DNA of 64,000 nt from Diplolepis rosae. Taxonomy: Eukaryota > Arthropoda > Insecta > Hymenoptera > Diplolepididae. Position 1 is the first letter of the stretch. Each line of letters opens with the position of its first letter. Positions 1 to 11,279 of this stretch are shown here, in pieces. The notes below the pieces were generated by a model, which made no database searches, had not been told where the DNA came from, and saw only the letters and a list, made by a program, of their open reading frames with translations. The position numbers and the translations under genes are program-made. The DNA is taken from the NCBI GenBank assembly GCA_030998225.1, contig JAPYXD010000293.1, forward strand, positions 124,001 to 188,000, read 5' to 3'.

Positions 1-1630
1 TTATTGATTTTTTTATTTTCAAAGTGCAAAAAATGTTTTTTTCAATACTGCTTCTAATATTCAACGAAGAGTATAGAATACATAAATGAAATATGCTATG
101 GGATCTACTATTAAGTCCATGCTTTGATGAAAACCCAGAAACGGTATTTAGTACTTTCTATGCAACAATTAAGTAAACAAATGGAATTATCTCAAAAGGG
201 ACATGTTTGAATTGAATCATTTTTTGTGTAATTTGTTCGTTAAGTACACAGAACTTTATGCCAAAATTTGGTAGTGGACCGTTTGATACTTTTCGAGGAA
301 AAATTTTTTTTGTGTGACCGCGCTCTTGGAGCGCGCAACGCGAAGTGTAGAGTCGAGCGCACTCAAACATTTGTAAGTGAGTCTACCATATTCCGATGAG
401 GATTTTATGCAGTTCCCACAAATAAAAGTCGGTAAATAATAAAAAGTCTTTTGACAAAGAAACACGGTTTAATTCGAAAGCAGTCATGTAATTTATTAAC
501 AATGCACTTTTACATCCAATACTTTCAAATAAATGAAAATTCAATTGTTGTCAGTTTGTAATGTTTGTAATGGTGTCGTCATTTGATCATACACAGACCT
601 TTGAAGACTAGCTTTTCGTACTTGTCTTTCAGGAGTTTGAAGTCATGTTTAGGCATTTTTTTAATGTGCAACATTTTAGCGAAAAACCAAGATTGACTTT
701 ATTTTGTGCTTGATTTATATTTTTAAAAGCCGTTTTCAAAATAAAAATTGGACCACCTCTGCGGCAAGCAGACATTTTACAATTAATGGATTAAATAAAT
801 TAAAGTGTCAATAGCGCGAAAACGTATTATCTCAAAGTGTCCGTTTTTTATGCATTTGAAGAGCATAAAGTCTGCTACTTTTCCACCAAACCTTAACCCT
901 AAAAAGTTAAAAATTAACTGAGATATTAATTTGTTTAACAAAAGCTAAATTTACCGGTTTTTCCGAATTTTCTCCGCTTCTAATTATCCAATCAGATCAA
1001 GCGACAGCTTATTTTGTTGACAATTCAATTATCTACAACTTATCAAGTGATGTCGTCAAGATTGGATAATTACCTTTAATGTTATAAACAAAAAACTAAA
1101 AAAAGTGCGATTTTTTGGTCTTAAATGTTGATAAAAAATTTATAAATCATATTTCGATGTTCAAAACACGACACAATTACTCTATGTCCAACCTTTCTTC
1201 TGATGTCGCAGTCCGTTTTCTGAAATAAATAATGTCATAAATCATTCATAATAAATGCCCTGTTGCTTGGACTATCGACTCTATACTTCGCGTTGCGCGC
1301 TCCAAGTGCATGGTCAAACAAAAAAAATTTTTTCTCGAGAAGTATCAAACGGTCCACTACCAAATTTTCACGCAGAGTTCTGAGTACTTAACGAACAAAT
1401 TACACAAAAAATGATTCAATTCAAACATGTCCCTTTTGAGATAATTTCATTTGTTTACTTAATTGTTGCATAGAAAGTACTAAATACCGTTTCTGAGTTT
1501 TGATCAAAGCATGGACTTAACAGTAGATCCCATGGCATATTTTATTTATGTATTTTATACTCTCCGTTGAATATTAGAAGCAGTATTGAAAAAAACATTT
1601 TTTGCACTTTGAAAATAAAAAAATCAATAA
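1..1630. repeat. Long inverted-repeat (fold-back) element IR-1
   Basis: The first ~356 bases reappear as their reverse complement at about 1275-1630. The repeat includes the CAATACTGCTTCTAATATTC stretch and the GC-rich GCGCGCAACGCGAAG stretch. The interior (about 357-1274) is unique within this copy, but part of it returns reversed at 12509-13140. There is no convincing coding sequence; short frames in the arms mirror each other. The element may begin before the window. It looks like a non-autonomous fold-back transposon; the superfamily cannot be assigned from what is visible. Confidence 0.85.
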
Positions 1631-1934
1631 CTTGAAAATTTTACATATCATATTGAAAAAAAAAATACGTGTCATTTTTTTTTCCTCCCTAGAACGAGGA
1701 AAAAAATTTTCAGGTTAATCAAAATTTTGATAGTAATTCTGATATGGAATGACCCATATGTAGAAATGCGCAAAAAAGAGCGATTACAAAAGTTCTTCCA
1801 TCCTAATTTGTTTCTTAACCAGACGCTCGCTGGTATGAGAAATATATTCGCATTTAATCAATCTTACTTGATCGATTGTGAGGTTTATAAAAAAATCGAT
1901 TTATATATTTGCATTACTTTATTTTTGTAAAAAG
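1631..1934. other. AT-rich spacer, nothing recognised
   Basis: Low-complexity A/T sequence between IR-1 and the promoter-like patch. One weak open frame runs through it with no recognisable motif. I see no gene here. Confidence 0.5.
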
Positions 1935-2060
1935 TGAACTGCGCAAGCGCCTATTACGATACAGCGGAGCATAATCTTCTTCTTATTCTTCGTACAGCGT
2001 TGGCACCGTACTGACAAAGCCTTGTACATTTGAACTGCGCATGCGTTTATTACAATACGC
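1935..2060 (+). promoter_or_regulatory. Promoter-like patch with NRF-1-type motifs
   Basis: A ~28-bp direct repeat occurs at 1935 and again at 2031, 96 bases apart. Its cores are GCGCAAGCGC (1941-1950) and TGCGCATGCG (2036-2045). The second matches the known NRF-1/Ewg site (GCGCATGCGC-like) found near TATA-less housekeeping promoters. About 45 bases downstream lies AATCAAAATGG, a good insect start context, overlapping CCGGAAG, an ETS-type site. The motifs are visible; promoter function is inferred. It could instead be the end of a transposon. Confidence 0.35.
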
Positions 2061-2089
2061 TACTACTACACAAGATCAAGAAAATCAAA

Positions 2090-2209
2090 ATGGCCGGAAG
2101 AATTCGCGAAATGTCAAGTGAGATGGACGATAATCACGGCAATTTCGACCTTTTCAGATTGGATTCGAGTGTACGCAGAAAAACTCGTAAATGCGCCGAA
2201 GTCACATAA
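2090..2209 (+). CDS. Possible short reading frame or first exon, unknown protein
   Basis: ATG at 2090 opens a 39-residue frame to TAA at 2207-2209. The start context (CAAAATGG) is strong for an insect. The peptide is charged, with an acidic stretch (EMDDNH) followed by a basic one (RRKTRK), and matches no family I recognise. A GT at about 2118 (TCAA|GTGAGA) could be a splice donor, which would make this a first exon. Without a homologue it may be chance; it is listed because of the promoter-like patch just upstream. Confidence 0.2.
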   Translation: MAGRIREMSSEMDDNHGNFDLFRLDSSVRRKTRKCAEVT

Positions 2210-2450
2210 AATAGAATATGCACCAATTCACATAATTCGGGTAATTACGAGACTCGCTTAAAATGCTCACAGGACTGATCGCGCCTCGGCTTCGTCTCGG
2301 CTGCACCTTGGCTTCGATCTCCTGCGAGCATTGTCGCTCATTGCGTAATAACCCTAATTATATGCATAGGCACATAATATACTATTATTATTTAATTACA
2401 AGAGAAAAAAATCTTGTTAGGAAAAGTATTTTTTATTCCATTTTCCTGAA

Positions 2451-2545
2451 AAAGTAGCTTATAGTAGTACTGGACCGAAAAAAGTAGCCAAATAGTAGCC
2501 TCATGCGAAAAAAGTAGCAAATAGTAGCAAATAGTAGGGGAGTGC
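2451..2545. repeat. Short tandem repeat of AGTAGCAAAT type
   Basis: Several imperfect copies of AAAAAGTAGCAAATAGTAGC-like units stand in a row. No gene is present. Similar motifs are common at the ends of arthropod transposons, but no partner end was seen. Confidence 0.6.
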
Positions 2546-4595
2546 GAGGCCTGATATGTACTAACAAATTTTATAGTAAAGGAATATTTTTTGTTACATT
2601 TACAAATTTTTAATTGAGTATATATTTCCCTTCACAAGGTTCTTTATGTTGAACACAGGGCTTAACAAAATATTTATTTTTCATTTCATTCGTTTGAAGC
2701 TGGAAAATAAAAATGGAAAATACTTCTATTAAGAAGCTTAAGCTTTTTATTTAATTTTAAATATATTTTCAGTTATACGGGGATAACATAAAAAAAATTG
2801 TGTTCAGGGTCTCAAGAATTCATCATGCGTATCCACAGTATATATTTTATGAAGTTTAATGTGTTCTTTTTTTTATTTTGTATTAATTGATTCATGCAAA
2901 ATGTGTATTTTATGTCCTAGAATCATTTTAGGAACATTTTTTCATCTCATATTGTTCAGAAACTTAATTATTTAAATTTTTTTAAATATTTGTCTATTAG
3001 TATAATGCTTTTGTAGAGCGTGCCGCGTGCAGCACCGCTCTGGTGAGAAAACTGCGCACATAGAAACTATAATCACTAAGGGAATCAAGTTCTCGCCGTT
3101 GCAGGCAGAGAGTCGGATAGGGCTGCTATACATTGTGTAACGTGTGACGATATACGTTTCATTTTTCATTAATTTGCCAGCGCTGGAAGATACGTCAGTC
3201 TCCTACCTTACCGACGAGCGCAAATCGTTTGAATATAAGCGATTTTAGATACACGATCTCTAAGGAAGTACATAGTTTTAAGATTGTTTTATTAATAGAA
3301 ATTGCTTGAAATTGGAGATTTAACATTTCTCACGGATAACGTAGCAAAGACATTGTAAAACCGTACAAATATAGCGTAAACAATTCTTGTAATGCGGCGA
3401 GTCACGCACCCACTTCATTAAAAAATACACATCTGTAAAATGTAAACTGGAGAGGTTCGAAACATACACAAATTCTTCACACTTCAAACTGTCAAACTTT
3501 CTTAAATAATAAGTTTGAGATTTATTATTTCCTTTCTAGTTTTCCTTCAAAATTCAATCTTTCGAAATTTTATAGCTTCTCTAGAAAAAAAACTCTGCCC
3601 TGACATGAACGACAATCACATAAGTGTCTACAGCATGTGCTTTGGCTTTACTCACCGGGGGGCCTGGGCCTCACCGCTCGGACTCAGTGTGTCCAGATTT
3701 GACACGCGAACGTTACGCACAGAACGCCAACATGTACGCACTGTTAGCTAAAGTTGTGTAAGTTAGATTGCTATATGAAACAAAAATTTTATAAACAAAT
3801 TGCTGTCTTTGATAATAATTGATTTATTTTCAAAAATTGGAAACGGTAAAGTTGTAGAGAATATTTCCCCCGGAAAAATAAGCTATGATTTAAGAAACTT
3901 CAATCATTTTCAAAAAATGGGTAAGAAGCGATAGTAAGGAAATACCCTATTACAAAAAACATTATTAAAATATTATTCTTCGTAATTTTTAAATTTTTTA
4001 ATTAAAAAGAGTGTCTTTGCTTACATATCACACGGCTGATATACTTCTCAGTCTTGAAATCATAGAAAAACTTCTTTTTCCAGAGACTGATTTTTGGCAT
4101 GACGACTACCTTAAGTTAATGACAGATCAAAACAGACTAGAAAAATAATAAAGAATTAAATTGTAATTTCATGGTGACAGTTTTAGGTACTTGTTGAGTA
4201 AATAAATATTAATTGTTTATTTTCAGATTCGAATTCATCATGGATATAATATATATCTTATATTATATTATATATAACGAGATGTCCAAGAGTTCCGTAG
4301 AAATAATAACTTTTGCCTTCTTACTGCAGCTACCCACTTATTCCTTTGATTTATTTTCCATTTAGACGTTGGAAATTTATAAAATTTACACTCACTTTTC
4401 CTGCTTGTATTTTTACAATTCACAACACAACAACTTCGGTGGCTCATTTCAGCTATATTTTTTTAATTAAAACAACATTTAGATTTGCACATGTATTTTG
4501 ATTGCTCGGAAATATAAAACAGCCTCCTTTAACGCCTAAATTATCCACTGCGTGCGCTGGCGTCGATCTAACTCTCCCTACCATGACTTCGCACG
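2546..4595. other. Intergenic AT-rich stretch with a few moderate-GC patches
   Basis: No supported gene. Moderate-GC patches lie at about 3010-3130 and 3640-3740. A stretch at about 3800-3950 (GGAAACGGTAAAGTTGTAGA and flanks) resembles the palindrome family found at 21645-22935 and 50265-50935. An AT dinucleotide run lies near 4245-4280. The remainder is uninformative. Confidence 0.5.
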
Positions 4596-6073
4596 GTGCC
4601 TATAGATGACTCATAGGGCTATTTATAGTGACAGAACGTGCCTTAAGCTCCAAAACGACGGGATGTAATGTTCATAAACTTTTCAAGGAATTACAATATT
4701 TGATCCTAGAGTGTTTATAAATGTCAATCATCGACTGACTCATTCTGCGACTTAATTTTGATGGGCGGTCCTGCGTGACCTATTCGCCCAATCGTCGATA
4801 GAACATAAAATTGTGTTACGTCAGCATTTTGATTGGCTGAAAGCTATGGAGAGACGGTAAAATCCCACGTAAGGAGCTTATTATAAATATAGCTGCAGAG
4901 CTCAAAAACGGCAGATTTTATGTCTCGAAAAAGGCGCAGGCACAGTCAAGCTAATGTAATATTTTTGGCGAAACTTGTGCGCCACCTACATCGGACCGGA
5001 TAACTAAGATTAATGTGCATGTGTAGGTACATGTGTATGTATATACAGGCCCTTTATATGTGTTAAGGAATTAAATAATATAGGGAAAATGCAAAAATTA
5101 ATGCAAAATGAATGAATAGAAAGATCAAAAAGTGACAAGTGAATTATAAGTAACATTTTCTTCTTCATTTTCCGAATCTTATTCTATCAGTTTTGCATTT
5201 ATTTTAAGTTAATTAAATAAATGCATGGCAACTAAAAACTATGTTTAAAACTCAGTTTATTTGCTGTACCTTTTTCTACGATTAAAAATGAAGTCTTATA
5301 AATGATTGATGGTGAAGAAATATTAAATAAATGAAAAATCATTTTGATGTTAGCTCATCGTATGGCGCATTTCGAAGTTCCTCATTTCCGCACAACTCTA
5401 ACCACTCATGTCCAGTGACACTATTTCTTAGAAGTCGATGTATTGGAACAACTTTTTCATTCTTCCGTAATGAATTACAAGCTGGCACAATGCATTTATT
5501 ACGATCCATTTTCCAAAAATAACTGGCAGTAACTAACCAAACTTGAGACTGTCTCGTGTTTGCATTATTCAAATCCCCTTTCCCCGCAGATACATCAAGT
5601 CATCATATCCAGAGCCACCTACCACGGACCAGATAACTACTCATCACTCCGCACCTCGCCTTCATCCCTTCGTCCAAGTTCTAAAATTTGCCAACTCCTC
5701 CTATAAGACTTGGCCGTGCCTGAAAAAAGCGTTTAGAGCTAAAACTGGCGATAAAACATCATACAACTTAGTAATTTTCGGCAACTACGGACTTAGAATT
5801 TGTCGGGGTGGCCAGGCGAGCAATGCCTGACATTGTATTACATTATTTTAAATAGTGAAATGATATGTTGGAAATAATTATACACTACTAAAACGAAATA
5901 TATATACAATCTAAGTGTGAATTGTGCTCCTTATTTAATTTGAATTAAATCCCTCTTGGCGGGTACTCGCTTCAACGAGTCAACTACAGCAACGAATTCC
6001 ACAATCGACGAATCAAGGCCCAGCTATACGCAATTGCGGTAAGGGAGGAACCAGCAGCAGCGCTGGGTCGTAA
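4596..6073. mobile_element. LTR-like block, copy 1, expanded internally
   Basis: The block 4609-4920 and about 5760-6073 is the reverse complement of the solo LTR at 48383-49389. The end near 6073 reads GGGTCGTAACA, so read in reverse it starts TGTTACGACCC, a canonical LTR edge. The other edge is degraded near 4596. Compared with the 48 kb copy it carries ~650 extra bases (about 4930-5610), bounded by two imperfect ~26-bp direct repeats (about 4981 and 5612) sharing GGACC..GATAACTA. TATA-like TTATAAATA lies near 4881. No gag or pol remains. Confidence 0.6.
5339..5509 (-). pseudogene. Partial THAP-type zinc-finger domain
   Basis: The minus-strand frame begins MDRNKCIVPACNS and continues with HEWLELCG and ELTSK before a stop at 5339. 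This fits the first half of a THAP domain: the leading C-x4-C pair, then the W of the mid helix. The C-x2-H pair and the AVPTIF-like tail are missing, so the domain is truncated or the rest is on another exon. THAP domains are sequence-specific DNA-binding fingers found in P-type transposases and in host factors. It lies inside the extra DNA of the LTR-like block, suggesting a separate insertion. Confidence 0.45.
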
Positions 6074-6174
6074 CAGCATATGCCTATCATTTATGTATTT
6101 TTGTCCTGTTCTATTTTTTCATGGAAGACACGATTGCACTACACTAGTCAGGACATTGACCAGTCTGGACTTTG

Positions 6175-6349
6175 ATGGTGCATTTATACCTCTGTCTGCC
6201 TGACCGGTGCGGACAGAAAATACATAAGAACAAAAAAGACAGACGTTTTCTGTTTGTCCAATTTTACCAATTTTACACTGTCTGTCTCCTTTATTCTTAT
6301 GTATTTTCTGTCCGCACCGGTCAGGCAGACAGAAGTATAAATGCACCAT
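6175..6349. mobile_element. Short palindromic MITE, 175 bp
   Basis: The ends ATGGTGCATTTATA.. and ..TATAAATGCACCAT are inverted copies. About 54 bases of each arm match almost perfectly, including CTGCCTGACCGGTGCGGACA, with a ~60-base loop. It has no coding capacity. No convincing target-site duplication was found. Confidence 0.8.
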
Positions 6350-6479
6350 GACGTACACACATAATGATGACTCATAACAGTGAACGGGATTACGATTACA
6401 AATTTCTACTTTATGAAAATAATCTATTTAAATTTTTTAAATTCTAATTTCATTTGTTAAAACAATTACAAATTGTTGT

Positions 6480-7010
6480 CTGGCATAAAATTGTTACACG
6501 AAAGCACTTTCCACGCAATACTTGTGGTTGAATCTACTAAAAACCCAAAATCTTCATATTCAAAGCAAAGAAATGTATGTATTAGTCAATTCAAATTGTT
6601 TAAATAACAAATAATAGTTGTATAATGAAGATTTTCCACAATATTGAGTCAGAGGCCACAAAATATCACTCAGTTTTACGAAAAAATCCAAATCTTTGTA
6701 ATGAAATCTGACAAATTTATGTTATTGTTATTTAAAGTTGTTTAAATAATGAAAAATAGCTGTGCAACAGAGACTTGACACAGTATTAGGACGAAAGGAA
6801 AATTATATTAATTTATGTCAGGTCAAAAACGAAAACTCTAAAGTCAAAACTAACATAGTTATGCAATTATAAATAAAAATTGTTTAAATAATTGAAAGTT
6901 GTTGTGCAATATTAACTTGACACTGCAAAGTACCATTGACGAGATATTTGCAATTACACCTGCATTTCAAATGCATTATATTGACTAAATAATAGCCGAA
7001 ATGGCAATTT
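6480..7010. repeat. Degenerate tandem repeat, 142-bp period
   Basis: TGTTTAAATAA recurs at 6597, 6739 and 6881, exactly 142 bases apart. Each is followed by a related block containing AGTTGTgCAAt and CTTGACAC-like words. About 3 to 3.5 units can be followed. No gene is visible between here and 7161. Confidence 0.6.
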
Positions 7011-7160
7011 GTTCATAGCATTTTTTTAAGCAATCACAAGATATTATTTGCTTTCGTTTAGTTTCTAATTCAACCTCATTTTACATACATTTCCTGTAAA
7101 AAATATCAGTTTCAAGCAACAGTAACTAGCTAATCCTGCACAAAACACATTTATTAACTA

Positions 7161-7918
7161 AAGGGTTTCCCAATAGGGGTGATATGATTTTGAATGTCCC
7201 TATCGGGCTCATTTGAACTGAAATTTTTGGCGTCTGCTGTCAGTTGTCATCAGTAAGGTTGGCCATTTAATCATGAGTAGTTTCACGCTTCCACAACGTT
7301 TGGAAATTGTCCAATTATTTTATCAAAATTCGAGAAGTTTTGTCGGTGTTCAAAGAGCATATCGTGCAAAATATGGTCGTCATTCTGCTCCATCCGCGCT
7401 CTCAATTCGTCGAATAATCGATAAGTTGGAGAGTGAATTTACTCTATTGGATAATAAGCCTAAAAATCGTATGCGTACCGCACGTTCTACACAGAATATA
7501 GCCGCCGTACAGGCCAGTATCGAGGAAAACCGTGAATTGTCCGTGCCACGCCGATCTCAGGAATTGGGCCTGTCCAGGATGACTACTTGGCGTATTTTGC
7601 GATTGGATCTTGGCCTGCATCCCTATAAGATGATTCTGGCCCAAGAACTGAAGCCTAATGACCATCGTTTGCGTCGGGAGTTCGCGGATTGGGCTCTGGA
7701 ATCAATTGAAAATGATCCCAATTTTCATCAAAAAATCATCTTTTCTGATGAGGCGCATTTTTGGCTCAAGTCTCGGGGGACATTTGGCCGATATATTGTT
7801 TAAATCATAAATGGCATAGAATATCCAATATAATAAAAAAGATTTCGATCAATTCCGAATGAATATTCAGTGTTTTTTTTTCAATTTCAAAACATATCAC
7901 CCTTATTGGGAAACCCTT
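7161..7918 (+). mobile_element. Tc1/mariner-type transposon derivative, 758 bp
   Basis: Terminal inverted repeats run inward from AAGGGTTTCCCAATAGGG and end CCCTTATTGGGAAACCCTT; a TA dinucleotide flanks both sides (7159-7160 and 7919-7920). It encodes the first part of a transposase (7273-7803), then jumps to the right end, so an internal deletion removed the C-terminal half. A second, shorter derivative of the same family lies at 18374-18967. TA duplication and the HTH-DDE layout indicate the Tc1/mariner/IS630 group. Confidence 0.9.
7273..7803 (+). pseudogene. Truncated Tc1/mariner-type transposase (DUF4817-like N-terminus)
   Basis: The 176-residue frame opens MSSFTLPQRLEIVQLFYQNS, a helix-turn-helix of the DUF4817 type common in insect elements. 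A second HTH follows around residues 75-110 (SVPRRSQELGLSRMTTWRIL). The start of the catalytic domain comes near residue 155 (IIFSDEAHF), containing the first acidic residue of the DDE/D triad. The protein stops at GRYIV* after the deletion and lacks the other two catalytic acids, so it cannot catalyse transposition. It may still bind its own ends. The start ATG lies ~110 bases inside the left end. Confidence 0.85.
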
Positions 7919-9274
7919 TACATTGAGCACACCGATCAAATAAGGGCCTCTCCGCTCGAAAACGGGTAGAAGTATTGTCCACTTTTCAAACCAAGGCGAA
8001 AAATTTTTTTGCGAAAAAACGTTAAACAAAAAATACTGTGATGTTCAGCTCAATAAAGCGCATCTTTTTTGTTTTATTAATGTTCTTCCCTGATAATTTG
8101 TTTATTCACTGTAAAGTAAACAATAGGTTTTTTCATACCTTCGAAAATCAATGCCGTTTGGAACTAAAATTGCTGAAACTCAACTAATATTCAACCGATT
8201 TTGTTGAAATTAGGTTTGTGAATTCCCATGATGCTATACTCGGCACCGAAATCATAGAATTTTCGAAAAATATGATATTATTATCATTATTTATTAATTT
8301 ATCAGCGGTGGTTGGAAATCAATAAATTTTTTTTCGACATGATAGGAAGTTTTTTCCTATTGAAGCTAGGAAAAACTGCCAGCGGAGGAGTTGGTGAGGA
8401 TCGTTTGAAAAAGTTTTTGGCAAAAAGTGATGTTGGTTGAAGCAATACTTGACAAGATAGAAACGTTTTACTGAGAGCGCGGAACGCGCTTCGACGCGCG
8501 CCCATTGTTCTCGTGCCCGTATTAAAAAAAAAAATATATTTACTTTGCATGCAATTGAACGATGGTTGTTAAAAAATTTATTTTGAACATTTACAATGAA
8601 ATTGTTGATAAGTTTCATCAGTTACAAAACCACTGACACTTATCTTTTTCAACTTATAATCTTAGACATATTACAACTTCTGACATTGCGAAATTCAAAG
8701 GCCGTCGAAAATTATGCAATATAATTTAAAATTATGTCTTTCATGCAAAATAATAGAAAATGACCGGATTAATGTATACATAGAATTTTTTATTATGCGA
8801 TTCAGTCACGTCCTGTGACCATCTGTATTACATAAATAATAATAATACTTTTTATATTAATCAATTAATCTACAATTGTAAAACACGCGGAAGCATTAGG
8901 TGCGTAATGTAAACAAGTTGTAAAGGGAAAGAGAGGAGTGGGAAACCATGAATGAACATAGTAAAGGTATTAGCTATTTTTGGAAGAGGAACTCCGTCTC
9001 ACCGTGTTATGTCAACAAACCTCCCAGACCTGTAGGCACAGGTAGAAGATTAAGCGGGGGGTCTGCCGCTACGGAAAAAAGGAAAATCGGAGAAACCAAA
9101 GAGTAGGAGTACTGCTCTAGATCTTTTCCTAATATGGCAATTCTGACCACCGGAAAAGACAAGTTTAGCACGCACCGAACTAAAAACCAGCATTTAACAA
9201 AACAATTCTTGGAAAACACGTGAACGCATTGTTCGTGACTCATAATAGAGGGGATTTCGCCCCAGATGAGGGCC

Positions 9275-9281
9275 TATAAAA
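9275..9281 (+). promoter_or_regulatory. TATA box of the LTR
   Basis: TATAAAA, with a plausible transcription start about 25-30 bases downstream (AGTCAGTG). It lies ~270 bases inside the putative LTR, as expected for U3. Confidence 0.5.
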
Positions 9282-9305
9282 CTATCTGCTAATTGGCAAA
9301 AGTCA

Positions 9306-9500
9306 GTGTCTTCTTCAATCTTCGCCCGGCACTCGGCTACCAACAAGTTTCTCCAGTGTCTTTTCAACCATCACCCGGCACTCGGCAGTGTCTTCTTCAA
9401 TCTTCGCCTGGCACTCGGCTACCAACAAGTTTCTCCAGTGTCTTTTTAACCATCACCCGGCACTCGGCGGTGCCTTCTTCAATCCTTGTCCGGCACTCGT
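9306..9500 (+). repeat. 82-bp tandem repeat in the LTR leader
   Basis: GTGTCTTCTTCAATC starts at 9306 and 9388, and a diverged copy (GTGCCTTCTTCAATC) at 9470: exactly 82 bases each time. Within each unit the word CCGGCACTCGGC appears twice, so the unit is itself a diverged dimer. The open frame across it is a by-product of the period not introducing stops; I do not call it a gene. Confidence 0.85.
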
Positions 9501-9978
9501 TTTCATCAAGTATCATCAGTCAGTATTCTTCAACCCCGATTGAGTGTCATCATTCCTCAGTCAATTGTTCAGTTAAGACAATTTATAATACTCCCCAAGT
9601 TTCTCGTCAAGTATCGGAGTATACCAGTCGTGAGTTCCCGACATTTTGGATTATCAGTGGTTCCTGAGAGGTCTCTACAATGAATAAGTCCTTTTAATCA
9701 TCAACGCAGAAAGAATTTATATTTAGAAATCTCAATCTCTCTCTCTCCCTCTCTCTCACACATTTATATTTAAATTTGAAAAGAGGTTTATTGAATAAAG
9801 TTGATAATTGTAAAATATTTGAGTATTTATTTGTTGGTGGCTTCCCTCACCCAGTTTCGGTTTAGAAATCCTCTGGATTTCTTTATCGTTCTAAACGAGG
9901 AAAACAAATTAAATATAATAATAAAGGGTAAATAACCAAGACGTCACACTTCTACATTTTGTAATTAGATCCTTTTTT

Positions 9979-10505
9979 ATTCTATATTTGTATTCGTTGG
10001 AAATACATGCTCAGCGATGATATAATTAATTTATTCCGAAAATGGTACTAGATGACGCTTTTATTTTTAATATAAACTATGCATTAAAAACTTAACATCT
10101 ACCTTACTAGTTTCTTTTAATTTAGAGAAACTGTTTCTCTTTAACTTTCGCAGTGTTGTTTCGGAATTATCTTTTAGAACAGTCGTTTTCGCTATTGTCA
10201 TAGATTTTTCTACTTTTTCTTTTGCTCAATTTTTCTCGAATTTTTCATTGTATTCAAATTCAAAGAGGAATCTTCAATTATTTTGTGAAAAAATTCTCTC
10301 CGTACATCCCAAAATTGCGATCACGAGAGCAATAAGAATGACCCCGGACTGGATATATGTGTTCAATTTCATTGATACTGTAGAGATTATTTAAGTTCGA
10401 ATTTTTAAAATAAATAATATCAAAAACTCATCTAGTGCCATTTTCGGAATAAATTAATTATCTCATCGCTGAGCATGCATTTCCAACGAATACAAATACA
10501 GAATA
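9979..10505. repeat. Fold-back with ~75-bp arms
   Basis: About 9979-10060 (GTATTCGTTGGAAATACATG and onward) is the reverse complement of about 10432-10505, with an unrelated AT-rich middle. There is no coding sequence. Confidence 0.75.
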
Positions 10506-10719
10506 AACGCGCTCGGTCTTGTGCTCTTCGCATACATTTAAGTTTATTTCTTATAATTTGATATTGAAGCTCAAACCAATTTTATAATAATATTACAGAT
10601 GATGTGAATTACACATTTTCTCATAGTCACTCAATTTATTTTTGAATTCAAGTGAAACAGGAAATTCAATTTACTCTCAAAAAGAAAAAACAATCGTAAA
10701 CTTTATTTAAGGAAACGAT

Positions 10720-11230
10720 TTTGCAGAACAACGCTTATTTCGTATCTCACATATTTTGGTGAAAAAAATCGAATTTTTTTAATATTAAAAATCAAAACAT
10801 CAAATATACAACCTGTCCCGAAATGTCTTAATGAGAATTTGTAGAGCTTATTCAGGCAAACAATTTTCCATCCAAAAGTTTTTTTTGTATCTCACATATT
10901 TTGTCTAAAAAATGGAATTTTTGAATTTTAAACGTATTTTTTGGGATTGAAACGAAAAATATATGTTTTTTCAGAAACTGTGTAAGACAAAATTTGTAGA
11001 TCTTTTTGAAACGAACAACTTTGTATTCTTACGTTTTTTTCGTATTTCACATATTATTGTTGAAAAATTGAATTTTGGATTTTCAATAGTTTTTTTTTAA
11101 ATTAAAAAGAAAAATATGCACCTTATGAAAAAATGTTACAATTCAAATTTGTAGAACTTTATGCAGAAAATAATATTGTATCATAACGTTTTTTCGTATC
11201 TCGTATAATTTAAGTGGAAAATGCAATTTT
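10720..11230. repeat. Degenerate ~150-bp tandem repeats
   Basis: Four loosely similar units each contain CGTATcTCACATATTtTg followed by GAAAAAaTcGAATTTT (near 10740, 10890, 11040 and 11195). The same units occur reversed at 53200-53640 and, once, near 52100. They are the tail of the GTCTG-type dispersed repeat that follows. Confidence 0.6.
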
Positions 11231-11279
11231 GATATTGACTTTTTTCGAATTTGAATATGCTGTAACATTTCTAATTTTG

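Larger units (their letters stand above)
9005..9948 (+). mobile_element. Probable solo LTR, ~944 bp
   Basis: The segment starts TGTTATGTC and ends GACGTCACA, mirrored TG..CA edges as in LTRs. In order it contains a TATA box (9275-9281), an initiator-like GTCAGTGTCTTC about 25 bases later, an 82-bp tandem repeat, a CT-rich run (about 9734-9762) and AATAAA (9794-9799). This is the U3-R-U5 order on the plus strand. No gag, pol, primer site or partner LTR is nearby. The adjoining bases show no clear target duplication, so the edges are provisional. Confidence 0.6.

Noticed and set aside
5543..5830. 95-residue frame in the LTR-like block
   Set aside because: Non-coding LTR sequence; the corresponding stretch at 48.6 kb does not preserve the frame.
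8302..8618. 99-residue open frame and its near twin at 11836-12150
   Set aside because: They are the same sequence in the two arms of a palindrome and contain no known domain.
9293..9667. 124-residue proline/serine-rich frame
   Set aside because: It runs through the 82-bp tandem repeat of the LTR leader; the repeated residues reflect the DNA repeat.
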